Source: Serendipita indica DSM 11827 (lineage: Eukaryota > Basidiomycota > Agaricomycetes > Sebacinales > Serendipitaceae). From it: a stretch of 54,721 nt of DNA. Of the stretch, positions 1 through 10,557 are shown in pieces (positions within the stretch are counted from its first letter, which is position 1; each line of letters starts with the position of its first letter). Both the position numbers and the translations under genes were made by a program. Under the pieces are notes generated by a model. It saw nothing but the letters and a program-made list of their open reading frames with translations, was not told the origin of the DNA and ran no database searches. The DNA lies in NCBI GenBank assembly GCA_910890315.1, contig CAJVGD010000033.1, forward strand, positions 1 to 54,721, given 5' to 3'.

Positions 1-1159
1 GACGTCGCAGCTTTTCGGGAATGCGCATCTCGTATTGCTGTAACGAGTCGCCCTCGGCACTATCCCGAGTTGGCGCGACGGTCAGGTCCGGCTCTCGGCG
101 GACTGTTCGCTGGGTCAGAATATGATACGGATAGCCAAGATAGGACGTACTCTCTTCCTTTGAGTCGGTAAAATGACGTGATTTCCATGCCGCTCGTCGT
201 TTTCGGCGCCTCCAAAACCAGAACAACGCAAGGAGGGCACCAATGAACACGACGCCAAGAGCGAATCCTACTAACGCAGATACTGGGACGCCTGACCCAC
301 CTCCACCTCCTTGACTGACGTTGCCGACGGCTGCAGATTGCCCACCCGCAACGGACGCCGTATGGCCAACACCAGACTCGAGACTCACAAGCTGACCATT
401 GGACAATGTGCCAGTGAGGGAAGTAGTGCCGCTGGTACCTGTGCGAGAGGATGATATACTGGATGCTGTTGTGCTAGTCGAGCGTGTTCCAGATGATGAA
501 GAAGACGAAGAGGTGGACCTGGCTTCCGGTAAGATGTTGTATTGCTTTCCCAGCCCTACATACGCACCCACTGATCGTCGTTGCCGGAGCACTTGCCCCC
601 GAACCACCTGAGCCGCCGCTGTCGTCGTATTCAAAATAGCAGACGTCGACGAATTTTTCGTTGGTGTTGGTTTCCACATACGTCGAGGCATCATATTGAA
701 CAGTGATTTTATGTGTTGTTGAAGGGTCGAGATTTGCCCTGCTGAAGATTGGTTTCGCCTCGTCGACCACCGGGGAGTAAGTGTTGATTCGCGTCGGCGG
801 GAGAGCCTCGTCGATATACACGAGGGCTATGCCACCGTCTGGTGCAGTTCGTGTGTACCATGTGACGCTCGAACCACGAAACGAGAAACTGGCCTCGGTA
901 TTGTTGCCTTTGGTTCGATGCGAAGAGCCACCACCGGATAGACACGAGAGCCACCTAAGTTGACCAATTTTATGAGCTAGTGTTTGCACTAGTCGGTGTT
1001 TACGTACCACTGCATCCTGCAAACCCTTGTGCAGTCCAAGTCACACACACTAGGATTATATTTGATGTCCGAAGAGCTGTGGTCTACCCTGTGGACTGCT
1101 GCTAGGGCATTTGTAGCCGCTAGCAGGGCATAGATGAACCCAATCGCTAGTTGCTGCAT
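1..1159 (-). CDS. Mucin-like single-pass membrane protein, 3' part cut by window edge
   Basis: Exons read on the minus strand as 1159-1008, 954-568 and 518 to the edge, with introns of 53 and 49 bp in matching phase. The start at 1159 gives a signal peptide (MQQLAIGFIYALLAATNALA), then an ectodomain with few cysteines, a Ser/Thr/Gly-rich stalk, and a hydrophobic segment beginning VPVSALVGFALGVVFIG that is followed by the stop-transfer patch RRRKRR. The cytoplasmic part (HFTDSKEESTSYLGYPYH) is polar and continues past base 1. This is the layout of fungal type I surface proteins with a glycosylated stalk, similar in plan to Mid2/WSC-like wall sensors, but I recognise no named domain. Function unknown. 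The signal peptide, stalk and membrane segment are seen directly; a sensor or wall role is only a guess. Confidence 0.75.
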
Positions 1160-2076
1160 CACGAATGCAGAGACAGCGGAGGGGTAGTTTAAGCAGGGGT
1201 CATGAGAAAGCTGAGCACATCGAACATTCGGATGCGCGGACCCCTTGCCGTAGTCATGGGAAGCGCCTTTTTAGTCGTGGGTAGATCTCCGTTAACGCCT
1301 TGCAACAATTTTCCCATGCAAGGATGCTGTCGGAGATGCGAAATTCGGCTATAAGACACCACCGACAAACTCGGTGAGATGATAGCAAAGAGAAAGGCAA
1401 TTAATGTTGACGAGATGCCACAGTGACCTAGGAAACAAGTAAAGTATCATTACTCTTGCGGCTGAATTTGCATGCGCGACATGTTCATCTCCAAGTTGAA
1501 TTTTGGACCCAACAACCACGACCCGGTGGACACTGTGACCCGAGCACTCTATAGTAAGACTGACGACATGTTGACAAATCATCACAGCCATTACAATTCT
1601 TATGCGACGCAGTGACTGCGTGCTTAACGCCCGAGTTCTCGACCAGCTGCGGCCTTTCGTCCTAATTGAATGGCTCTAAGAGCTCTGGAAACTCTTCAGA
1701 CCGCCATACAAGCTTCACTGGTGGCAAAGTACGGGTTGTATTTGTTTGCAGCGCGCCCATTTCAAGACGTTTGCGCACGCCTCTGCAGCGTGGGAGACAG
1801 CGACAACAAAGTGTACATCTCGAACGACTTGTGTCATCGATATACAGCGGCTGTGCATATCCACAATGCCGCAGCCCATCTGCTCGCCGAGAAGCTACAT
1901 CGTTTTGCCTGGTTGCTGGCACGCTTTCTATTTTGCCCTCTCTAATTCCGACACATGCCTGTACAATACGGGAACATGAGCGCGGGCATGCCCGCTTCGA
2001 GGCGTACTAAAGCCCTGGTCTATTTCTGACAGTCACCAACTCCCTCGCCGCGATTCGTACATCGTACATACTCAAA
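1160..2076. other. Intergenic, no gene supported
   Basis: Several short open frames exist here on both strands, but none has a recognisable domain, plausible splice partners or a good start context. The region presumably holds the promoter of the minus-strand membrane protein on its left side and that of the small plus-strand frame on its right. Confidence 0.5.
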
Positions 2077-2385
2077 ATGGTCGCTGTACAATATTCTGCT
2101 CCAACCAGCACGCTTGAGTCATACACGACAGACACCTACCTCACGGGTCGACTCAACCCGATCCCAATGGACAAAGTCCCTCCGACAATAGTCTCATCCT
2201 CAACAGCAACTTCAACTCCCGGAGCTACGCTACCACAGCACGAAGAAGACGGTTCGACTGGAATGCACATTGGAATCGGTCTGGGGGTGGGGCTGACCGG
2301 CTTGATCCTAATCTTCTTCATCATACGAATGATGATCCTTCGTCGAAGATATCTGCAAATGGAGAGATGCGGACGGCGCAAATGA
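2077..2385 (+). CDS. Small single-pass membrane protein (hypothetical)
   Basis: A single uninterrupted frame of 102 residues. It has a Ser/Thr/Pro-rich N-terminal half, then a Gly-containing hydrophobic stretch (GIGLGVGLTGLILIFFIIRM) followed by basic residues (RRR), which fits one membrane helix with a cytoplasmic tail. There is no clear signal peptide. The ATG has A at -3 (AAAATGG). The composition resembles the stalk and membrane part of the mucin-like gene 1 kb to the left, so it could be a short relative or a fragment of such a gene. No function can be assigned. It may also be extended by an exon I could not place. Confidence 0.4.
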   Translation: MVAVQYSAPTSTLESYTTDTYLTGRLNPIPMDKVPPTIVSSSTATSTPGATLPQHEEDGSTGMHIGIGLGVGLTGLILIFFIIRMMILRRRYLQMERCGRRK

Positions 2386-2501
2386 TTTGCAAGAGGATCT
2401 TTGGTAGGTCGCTCTTACGCCTATGGACTGATTGCTGACATTTGAAAAGTGTATAATATGTGTTTTGCATAGTGATGATATTTGACACGCATTTATCCCT
2501 C

Positions 2502-4001
2502 TCATTGCCGATGCAGAAGCTCGTTGAGGCACCTGACGACAATGTCGACTCCCTTTCTCACTTCCTCTCGATGGTCTGTTCTGACATGATCGAGGATACG
2601 AGTCCATCGATCTGGGTGCCAACGTAACAGAGCCTCTTTGATTCTCTCGCGGTGCGTCTTGTCCTTCTCCTGCTGGTGCTCTGAAGCGATGAAGCGCCGA
2701 ATCGCTGCAGTCGTAATGTCCTCGCACCCTCGAGGAGGATGCAAGAGTGGCCAAGGTATGTCGAAAAAGGACAATGTGAGCGCTTTGGCTGACTGTGCAC
2801 CTCCCACAGTCGTCGAACGCGTCGCATACGTCAAGAGCATCCACCGACTCTCGTACACGGCCCACGCATCCACAAAGGCCTTTCGCTCAAGCTCTCTCGT
2901 CTCCTTGAGCCTCGCCATGGCCCTCTCCCTCTCACGCTCCTTTCTGGCCTGCTCCATCTTTTGCCAGTGTTGCTGCTGGCTGGCGTTTGGCGGCGAATAA
3001 GACGCATGAGCGCCGTGGTAGTGATACGGGGGAGGTGACCGATCATTCGAAGACGCGCTCGGTGTACGTACGCGACGAAAGTCGGTGTTGTTGTCCTGGC
3101 TGGACGCTGACTGGAACGACTCGCGGGACTGTGCCGTGCTCCGTGCACCTCCTCTTGGAGCATGATAGTGTCCGTAAGGAATCCATTCTGGTTGACTCTG
3201 CGGTAATACAGGCGTAGACTGACATTTTCCATAAGGATTGGCATGATTGATATTATGGGGGGCATTATACATGTTGCTGGTGTTGTTTACCGACGCATTG
3301 CTGGTGGTTGTGGGTATGATCGGTGGCTCCCTGGATTGCGATCGGGCGCGCTTCTCCTGTTCGAGAGCGACACGCTCGCGCTCTTCGCGGATGGCTTGCT
3401 GGCGCTGCCGAATCCGGGTGAGCCTGATCGTATCTTGATTGATCTCATTCTTTAATTGGGCAGTCTCCTCCTGTAGTGCAGCCGAAACGGCTGCAGCGGC
3501 GACAGAGGCCGCGTCTTTGGCCTTTTCGCTCTCTCGCCTCTCCCGCTCGTTGGCAATGGGCTGATGACCCTTGGACCTACGGAGTGGTCGTAAGGGACTC
3601 TGGGCTCCCTTACTGGACTTCTTTGCGGGCTGGTAGGCAGGTGACGCACTGCTACTGACACCAGCAGAACGGGGAGCGAGCTGAGGTGGCGCAGACTCCG
3701 ACGGCGGCGCAGTCGAGGACGCTCTCCATGCTGTACCCTGTGCATACGAATCAGATACACTGACGCGGTGTGGCAATCTCGTCGGTCCCCTCTGTTGACC
3801 AGCTGTCGCTTGATCGGGGCTTGGGTGAGCGACGGATATGGGGCTGGTGATGCGACGAGAGCGTATTGATGCCGTTTGAGAGGATGGCTGTGGACCAGGT
3901 CGGGCCACGGCGGGCTTGGGTGGAAGGATGGGAGGAGAGGGCGTCAGCGGCTCCTGCTGCTGGTGCTCCTTTGCCGGGAAGCGGAAGAAGATGCGAGGCA
4001 T
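2502..4001 (-). CDS. Low-complexity/coiled-coil protein with C-terminal J-domain-like HPD motif
   Basis: An open frame of 499 residues from the ATG at 4001. The first 150 residues are Pro/Ser-rich and disordered, followed by a charged helical stretch with Glu/Arg/Gln runs that should form a coiled coil (about residues 150-230) and a His/Asn/Ser-rich section. The last 120 residues are ordered and contain LLRWHPDRW, an HPD motif in the setting seen in J-like domains and in the NFKBIL1 family, then the helix VVRCLNELLHRQ. The HPD tripeptide normally contacts Hsp70. Codons upstream of 4001 stay open back to a good acceptor (CTAAC branch site, then CTCAG at about 4098), so an additional 5' exon is likely and the true N terminus may be longer. 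Role unknown; a co-chaperone-like contact is inference. Confidence 0.6.
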   Translation of the reverse strand: MPRIFFRFPAKEHQQQEPLTPSPPILPPKPAVARPGPQPSSQTASIRSRRITSPISVAHPSPDQATAGQQRGPTRLPHRVSVSDSYAQGTAWRASSTAPPSESAPPQLAPRSAGVSSSASPAYQPAKKSSKGAQSPLRPLRRSKGHQPIANERERRESEKAKDAASVAAAAVSAALQEETAQLKNEINQDTIRLTRIRQRQQAIREERERVALEQEKRARSQSREPPIIPTTTSNASVNNTSNMYNAPHNINHANPYGKCQSTPVLPQSQPEWIPYGHYHAPRGGARSTAQSRESFQSASSQDNNTDFRRVRTPSASSNDRSPPPYHYHGAHASYSPPNASQQQHWQKMEQARKERERERAMARLKETRELERKAFVDAWAVYESRWMLLTYATRSTTVGGAQSAKALTLSFFDIPWPLLHPPRGCEDITTAAIRRFIASEHQQEKDKTHRERIKEALLRWHPDRWTRILDHVRTDHREEVRKGVDIVVRCLNELLHRQ

Positions 4002-4618
4002 TATTGCTCGCAGTCCTTCCAATACTAATGACAGACCCGAATACGTCTCGTTGGAAAATTTGGCCGCAGCCGGGAGGGAGCGGCGCGGACGGCTGAGAGT
4101 ATACGGGGGGGTTAGGGGGGTGGATGTAAAAAGAGAAGGTAATTAGAAAGATAGTCTGGACATGGCTGAGCCCCCGTAGGTGCTTATATTCGTTACGGGA
4201 CGGCGCGAGCCTCGTGCTGAGACTACTGGGTGCACCCTTGCCAGATTGGGCTGCCCTGGGGTCGGGTGCCGCATACGATGAGCAGTGTCCCGACCAGTAG
4301 TAGGTGCGATTTGAGCTATCTGTCCTCGGCGGGATGCTTGAGTCCACCCTTGTCGGTGGCTCGATCATCTCGTCTAGTGCGCTCATGGGACCAGGTCCCC
4401 TCTCGACCTCTGTTTTCGGAATACAATGAACCACCCGACATGCGGAGATTGTTGGCAATCCTTGTAAAGTTGCGGCGGTCGCCGATTGCGGTCAAGTTGT
4501 GTGATACAACTAGTGTATTTTGTAATGATATAAACATTTTTACTTGCATCTAGATGATGGGTGAATGCTGGTCAATGGCGTCAACCCCAAGTTGTCTAGG
4601 CTTCGACTCGACCACAAT

Positions 4619-5739
4619 ATGGCCGTTTCTGCGACCGGCCTCGCATATGCGCTCGTCGTCTTGCTCGCCATTCTGCTGATTATCAGCATTCTCCAGGTCA
4701 TTCAGGCAGTTCATGCCATTAGAAGGAGCAATGCTGGCCAGCCAACTGCGCCCCGCGTCTCGCTCATTTTGCTCGTGACAGCGACTGCTGCACTCACATT
4801 GGGCTATGCATTTGATATCATGGTCGTTGCGCTCACTCTCGCCACCGGTTCAGAAGCCCCGCCACCGTCCCAGGCTTACCTTGTCGGCGTTGTGATCACG
4901 ACGTTCCTCGCCCAGGGCCTCGCTCCGACCTTGATCTATGCATCTGCATCACGTGTCATTGACGAACGCAAGGAAATCAGCGGACTCCAATCCAAGGACA
5001 CTTCGTCGGCCAAGCGCAGACAACTGATGCGATGGACGGAGGTGTTCCTCTTCTTTGCATTCCCCCTGCTCATCACCGCGTACCTCGGAGTATTCTGCAA
5101 AGCCGTCTTGGATACTCCCGTCGTCGTGTCCAAATTCCATGCCTGGCTCAACGTCGCCAATGGTCTCTACCGCGCTGCTATTGTCGCGCATGCATTCCTG
5201 TTCCAACGACTGGCCACACGCGCCATATCGTTCCACCTCTTTAGCAAGTCTCACGACGTCCGCGATCCGGTACGTATCTCTCCGCGTCATTCGTCGCCTG
5301 TCATAATTGACATCTTTGTCCCCCGGGGAATAAATAGATTATGCATCAGCCCATTCTCTACCATCTCACGCCATGCATGTTTGTGCGTACGGCCGCGCTT
5401 TTCGTGTTTACACCGCTTGCATCCTCGTTTGCAACCGCCAAGACACCAGCCTCTGCCACCGCGTTGCTCTTAGCCTTCACGTTTTTCGTCGGATTGTCGA
5501 CTGCGTTTGGTGCGCAAAGCCTTATTGGCGCTGCTCGTCGACCCGCATCCCAGTGGGCTCCCCCAAAGACGACGGGCGAGCAAGAGGTGCATAACGAAGA
5601 GGTGCCCGACGCGGACGCACCCCCGGCCCCTGGTGCTCCAAGGAGGAAGCATAGTCGCTCCAATAGCATTGTGCTCTCGCCCACTAGGACCAATTTCAGT
5701 CAAGGAGTTCATGTCCAGGAGGAGACGGTCACCCACTAA
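4619..5739 (+). CDS. Seven-helix membrane protein (hypothetical)
   Basis: Two exons, 4619-5269 and 5338-5739, separated by a 68 bp intron (GTACGT...AATAG) in phase 0, give 350 residues. I chose the ATG at 4619 because the first membrane helix begins directly after it; an upstream in-frame ATG at 4565 would add 18 residues. Seven hydrophobic segments can be counted: five in exon 1 and two in exon 2, with a basic loop (RRQLMRW) before helix 4. The C terminus is a hydrophilic tail rich in Pro, Ala and acidic residues with RRKHSRSNS, a plausible phosphorylation site. The topology resembles fungal receptor-like or RTA1-like proteins, but I see no diagnostic motif for either. Function unknown. Confidence 0.7.
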
Positions 5740-5880
5740 AGGCCCCAACCACACTGTTCCCATTTGTGCTACAGTCTTGTGTGTGTAAATGTTGCAGTTT
5801 CCTCGCTAGTGCTCTGTTATACATTGTTGTTGTCTGTCTGCTACCGGCTTGTTGACGTTAAAACTTGGACTCCGACTATC

Positions 5881-7127
5881 ATGAGTTCGAGACGCTCGCC
5901 TTCCCCGCGTTCGTCCCGTCAGTCATATAATGACCACAGACATGGGAGTTCTGGAAGGACGCGAGAACGGGATAGTGGCTGGGCTGGAAGACGAGCGAAA
6001 GAAGCGGAAAATGCAGAGGAAGGATCTAGCCGCCGTGCTGGCGGTCGAAGCAGGTCGAGAGAGGATAAATATACTCGCGGCGAGCCCTATTCAAGATCCA
6101 GGTACTCTGGTGACCGCTCTCGGACGGACAAGGACAAGTACAGAAGTAGAAGTGGGAGTCCTGCGCGGAAACGACGGCGTAGTCGGAGTAGAGATGATGG
6201 ATATGCGTCTGGGAGTAAAAGAGAAGAGACTATGATGAACATAGGGATAGAGACCGCGATGGAGAGAGGCGCGGCGAAAGGGATCATCGTCACCGAAGCC
6301 ATCGTGATGGAGAACAGGAGAAATCGGATGCAGTGATGAGATATGAGGATAGAGACGTCGAGCGAAGGTCTAGGTCGGTGATACTGTCTGACTATTCATT
6401 GTTCTGACGGTCTCGCAGATCTCGGTAATTGGCTCAACTCCCTGGATGAGAACCCACCTGATGTGTGGAATAGGTCTGTCAATTCAGAAGAACGCAAGGC
6501 CGAAGAGCGACGAAAGCCCAATTATGGAAACTCTGGCCTACTCGCAGCGGCGACGAATACTGTTCAACGAGCAGACGGCTCTGCCACTGTTCTCAAGTAT
6601 AATGAACCGCCAGAAGCGCGAAAGCCATTGGAACATTGGAGGCTGTACGAGTTTAAGGACGATGAGAATACTTGTGGGTGATCACCTTGTAATCGAATGC
6701 TTGTGCTGATTTGCACCTAGCTATGTTGGCCATCTATCGGCAAAGCGCTTATACATTCGGACGTGATGCTGCGGTGAGCAGTCTCCCTATCCAAAAGACT
6801 ACATCCTGATCATAGGCTAGGTTGTCGATATCCCACTTGATCATCCATCGTGTTCAAAGCAGCACGCAGCACTGCAGTATCGACACGTCGTAGAGAAGAA
6901 CGAATTTGGAGAGAAAAAGGGTGTCATCAAGCCGTTTATCATTGACCTCGAGTCGACCAATGGCACACATGTCAACGGAGAACAGATCCCTCCAGCGCGG
7001 TACTATGAGCTCAAGTTGAATGATGGTGAGTATGCGACTTGTTCGAAGAAGCATCTGACGCAGGTTAGTTATTACGTTTGGAACATCTACGAGGGAGTTT
7101 GTACTGTTGCACGAGGGGGCCGCATAG
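5881..7127 (+). CDS. PML1: SNIP1/Pml1-like FHA-domain protein (RES complex/spliceosome)
   Basis: The N terminus is an Arg/Ser/Asp-rich RS-like region. The C-terminal half is an FHA domain with the family signatures (TFGRDAAV, DHPSCSKQHAALQYR, DLESTNGTHVNG, FGTSTREFVLLHE). In yeast Pml1 binds Bud13 and Snu17 in the RES complex that helps pre-mRNA retention and splicing; human SNIP1 is the same family. Later exons are clear: to 6673, 6721-6773, 6821-7025 and 7069-7127, all in matching phase. The RS region is not in one frame: translation from 5881 runs to about 6226 and then continues as RD repeats (DYDEHRDRDRD) in another frame. A run of four A at 6217-6220 lies at the switch, so one under-called A would explain it. 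The junction between the RS exon (ending about 6373-6377) and the next exon (start 6419 or 6451) is also unresolved. Confidence 0.82.
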
Positions 7128-7254
7128 TTACTTATCTATATTGTTGAATACAATCCTTGCGTTGTGAAATCACTGCTGACTCTCTATGAAAGTCTGATTT
7201 ACGAAAATTGGCTGGCAGTCATAGTGAGTAAACTTGGAGTCTAACCATCTCGAC

Positions 7255-8748
7255 ATGCCTCCACGAGTCCCGCCAGCAAAGCGCTATACGAGGCGAATTA
7301 TCGAGGATGAAGAAAGTGATGAGCTTCCAGAAGGTATATTCGAGGGTTGAAATGGCGATTGTTTGACTCATTCGCGGTTTGCCAGACGAGCAATACGACG
7401 AGGACGAAGAAGAGCAAATGGACGATATGGATGAAGATGAGGATGATGTAGACGAACTCGATGAGGATGAAGACGACTATGCCTATGAGACGCCTGTGAG
7501 TCTAATCCGCCGTCGTTTCAACGATACCCAACTGAGCGTGCGATAGAAAAAGACGGGGCTCAAAATAAAGCTCAACGTTAGTGCTCCAAAGGGCAAGTCG
7601 GGTGGTACAACAGTATCAACGCCAGGAGAAACGCCGCCGTACGCAATGCCGCGAAAGCGAGGGCGAAAGAGTCGTGTCATTGGTATTTCGCATTTAATTG
7701 TTTCGTTTCACCGCTCTGAAATGCGATGTCTAGCTGCTTCCGACGACGAAGCGGAGGAACAGGAGGAAGAGGAAGATGCCGAGGCCGATTTTGTTGCTTC
7801 AGTCCCCACTGCGCAACCAACACGGATGACGGCACGTCAAGCTGCTCTCGCTGGTGGAGGTGGTCCAGTAGAGCACGTCTCTCTTGGTACGCTCATTCTA
7901 CGTAGCCTACCTGCCAATGCTCACTATTCTCAGAGGAACCGCCCAATCCTCGCAAGCGAAAATGGACAGAAGAGGAGATTGCAATGCGCCGTGAAGAAGC
8001 GGCGAGAAAACGCAAGCTCAAGGGCGCACAACGACAAGAGGACGAGAAGCAAATGATCATCAACCGTCTCATCAACAAAGGCTCCGGTGGCAAACGAGGA
8101 CGCTGGGCAAACAAGCAAGCGGCAAAGGAAAAGGAGAAAGAGCCTACACCCGAGGGGGAAGACGCGGGTGAAGATGAAGGGGAGCCAACGGGTGCGGCTG
8201 GAGAGGGGACCGAAGCAGGCGAGGGCAACGAAACTACGAGCGGTGCAGAAGAAGAGGAGGAGAATGGTCCAACGACGGGTGCTGGTGCTCCACAGCGTCC
8301 AGCGACGCGAGGGCGAGGCGGGTGGAGAGGTCGTGGTCGCCGGGGGAGAGGGGCGCGTCTACCTCCTCCACCAGTCAAGATGCATATCCCTTATATGCGC
8401 TGGATCAGCGGCATGCGGGACATTGTCGTTGAGGACGACAGCCTCAAGCCTGGGACTGAACCTTCAACAACGGCTGGAACAGTCGATGAATCCGGGTCTG
8501 CTGAAGAAAGGCCGGTGCCAAAGGAGAAGGAGCCGTACATCTCTTTATCTATCCCGACCGAGCTACTCGCTGCAACGTCGATCAGTGATCCAGAACCTCC
8601 ATTGCCGGCAAAGGCAGCGTCAACATGCGCTGTACAGGGATGTAATCAAGCGAGAAAGTACAAGCTTGTCGGAAGTCCTGATCCAGAGGTCGGCGCATGC
8701 GGCATGGCGCATCTCACCACATTACAGAACTCGGTATCCGTTAGTTGA
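7255..8748 (+). CDS. IES2: INO80 chromatin-remodelling complex subunit B (Ies2, PAPA-1-like)
   Basis: Five exons (7255-7333, 7386-7495, 7547-7682, 7734-7886, 7934-8748) join in phase. The order is an acidic region with long Glu/Asp runs, a basic patch (MPRKRGRKSR), the PAPA-1-like block (TRMTARQAALAGG, then RKRKWTEEEIAMRREEAARK and KQMIINRLINKG), a long acidic/Gly spacer with GRGGWRGRGRRGRG, and a C-terminal zinc-finger-like motif (CAVQGCNQARKYK...CGMAHL). This order is that of Ies2/INO80B, which sits against the ATPase of INO80 and stimulates nucleosome sliding in the nucleus. The gene starts about 130 bp after the FHA gene on the same strand. The family call is strong; the final finger has fewer cysteines than a classical HIT finger. 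Confidence 0.88.
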
Positions 8749-8828
8749 ACGAATCGCAACTATCAATTACCTAGCAAATCCGAATAGATATACATGCATG
8801 TCTATCGTATGGGCCGACGTTCAATATC

Positions 8829-10029
8829 TCATGACGTCTCCTTTTCCTTTTCTTTCTCCTTCTTTGAATTTTGCACTGCCTTGTTAACATTTCGAAAAAT
8901 GGCTTTGACGAGCGCTGCGATGGGACCGTTCTCCTTGATATGTCGGACGATCGTCTGAAGCTCGTTGGCGTCGGTTTCCTTCTCCTCGCCTTCGAGAAGC
9001 GCATAACATATCTTGACGCGCCCATGAGTCGCTATAATCTCTATTTGGTCTCCAGCCCACTCTGTGCCGGATGGCATCTCGCGCGGGCTTACATTAGAGG
9101 CGGATGGAGGGACGAGAGATCGCACTTTCGTGTATCCAAAACCTGCTGAGAGATCTTAGCAAATTCTCGTCAAGAAGCATATGCTAATCACCTGGAGCAG
9201 TACTCTCCACCGTCGTGCTTGCTATCGTGGCTGTAGGGGAGATAGGGGTCGCAGGAACAGGGGAGGGGGACTCCGCTAGCATCTGTATCGGGTCGCCAAT
9301 GAATGCGTAAGCCTCCCTCGCTGCTTCATCTATGGAGTACATGGTAATCTTTTCCTTGACTTTGGGGGTGATCCTAAACTGAGGACTGGCGCAGATGATC
9401 GAGTTGCTGCGACACTTGATAGGGCCGACAAAGTCCTTTGGCAAGCGAATGATAATGTTTCCAATATTCGATTTTGCGCAGATATGTACGCTCGTACCAG
9501 GATCGCGGCGTGTAATGCCGACGGTGACGTTGCCGTGCTCGCTTTGGGCTACAATAAAGGCCCTTTGAAGGTTCCCGTCTAGAGGACTGGAGCGCGAGAT
9601 TTCACAAGTGGCATTCACGGAGCGGTAATCGGAGGAGACGAAGAGGTTGGGCCGTGAGCCATCGTGAGTACTGAAATCTTCTGGCTCTGAACGTGAAGGT
9701 CCAGAGAGCGGCAACAATGGGCGAGAGACGTCAATATGAAAGCTCTCCGAGATCGCCTTGTGGGGTGTGATGATCTGGATGTAATTACTCCTCGCGCCTC
9801 CGCCGCTTGAGCTCGTGGTGATGCTTGTACTCGGCATCGGTGCGCCTTGGGGAGCGGCAGACGTCGAAGGTCCATCATATGGTGGAGGTTCAGCATCCTG
9901 TGGTTCATTTGGCTCGACAATGTCCTAAAAACAGGTAAGTTACATCGCTACCAGAGGTGTGGGAGATCCGCCAACCGTTGCTGTCCCTTCGGCTGGCTGC
10001 TGTCGTGCTTTCTCGTCCGTAACAAGCAT
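8829..10029 (-). CDS. DUF7330-type protein
   Basis: Three exons on the minus strand (10029-9976, 9924-9192, 9142-8829) join in phase to 366 residues. A Pro/Ser-rich N-terminal 100 residues precede a beta-rich region with repeated short strands (SEHGNVTVGI, ICAKSNIGNIIIRLP, FVGPIKC), typical of the DUF7330 proteins that are numerous in Agaricomycetes. The C terminus ends in a Lys/Glu-rich tail. No signal peptide or membrane segment is seen, so it is probably intracellular. Its start is about 530 bp from the end of the E2-like gene. The biochemical role of the family is not known to me; the DUF7330 assignment rests on recalled pattern and not on a search. Confidence 0.65.
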
Positions 10030-10557
10030 ATGAGATATATAAGTTGTGTCTCAGTGGTGTCGCCGTACGTTGGCTAAGATATTAGGACAGCTGCACTAAA
10101 TCACGGCGATAGTCAGGTCCAAAAGCCGCTTGGCCCAAGGCCGCGCGCAGCCAGCCGCTCGAAGCCCGTGACTACGAGCTGTGTTGGGAAACACGACGAA
10201 TTCTCATTTTAGCGATTCACTTGCAACAGAGTGGCGGGGAAACCTGACCATGCTCGATTTCAAAGATACAGTATGTGACAGAACGAGTAAAGTGTCCGCA
10301 GTATGGCACAACGGCGAGATTGTAGATTATGAGGGACATTGAGAATAGGCGTGATAATCTATGTTACCTGAAAGGAAGAGATTCCGTGTCTCTTGCTCGG
10401 CACGATGAGCGTGAATTTGCTTGGTCTAGATTGGGAGCACTGGAAGTGAGTTGGCTTGGGTTTGCTCAGCAGCTTCGATTCGACACTGGTGGCAGCCTGT
10501 AGAACAGACGCGAGGTAGTGTCGAAAAGAAAGTCAACCAGAGCAAATGAGACGATTC
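10030..10557. other. Intergenic, no gene supported
   Basis: This spacer separates the DUF7330 start from the end of the E2-like gene on the same strand. It should contain the DUF7330 promoter and the 3' region of its neighbour. I see no open frame with domain support, no tRNA-like cloverleaf and no repeat. Confidence 0.5.

Noticed and set aside
2502-4022. Start of the HPD protein at 4022
   Set aside because: The codon there is TTG. The first ATG in frame is at 4001, and an extra upstream exon is the more likely source of the true start.
6215-6244. A 30 bp intron (GTAAAAG...CATAG) to explain the frame change in the FHA gene
   Set aside because: It would be shorter than any other intron in the window and would not give the RD-repeat frame across its full length. 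A missing A in the run is simpler.
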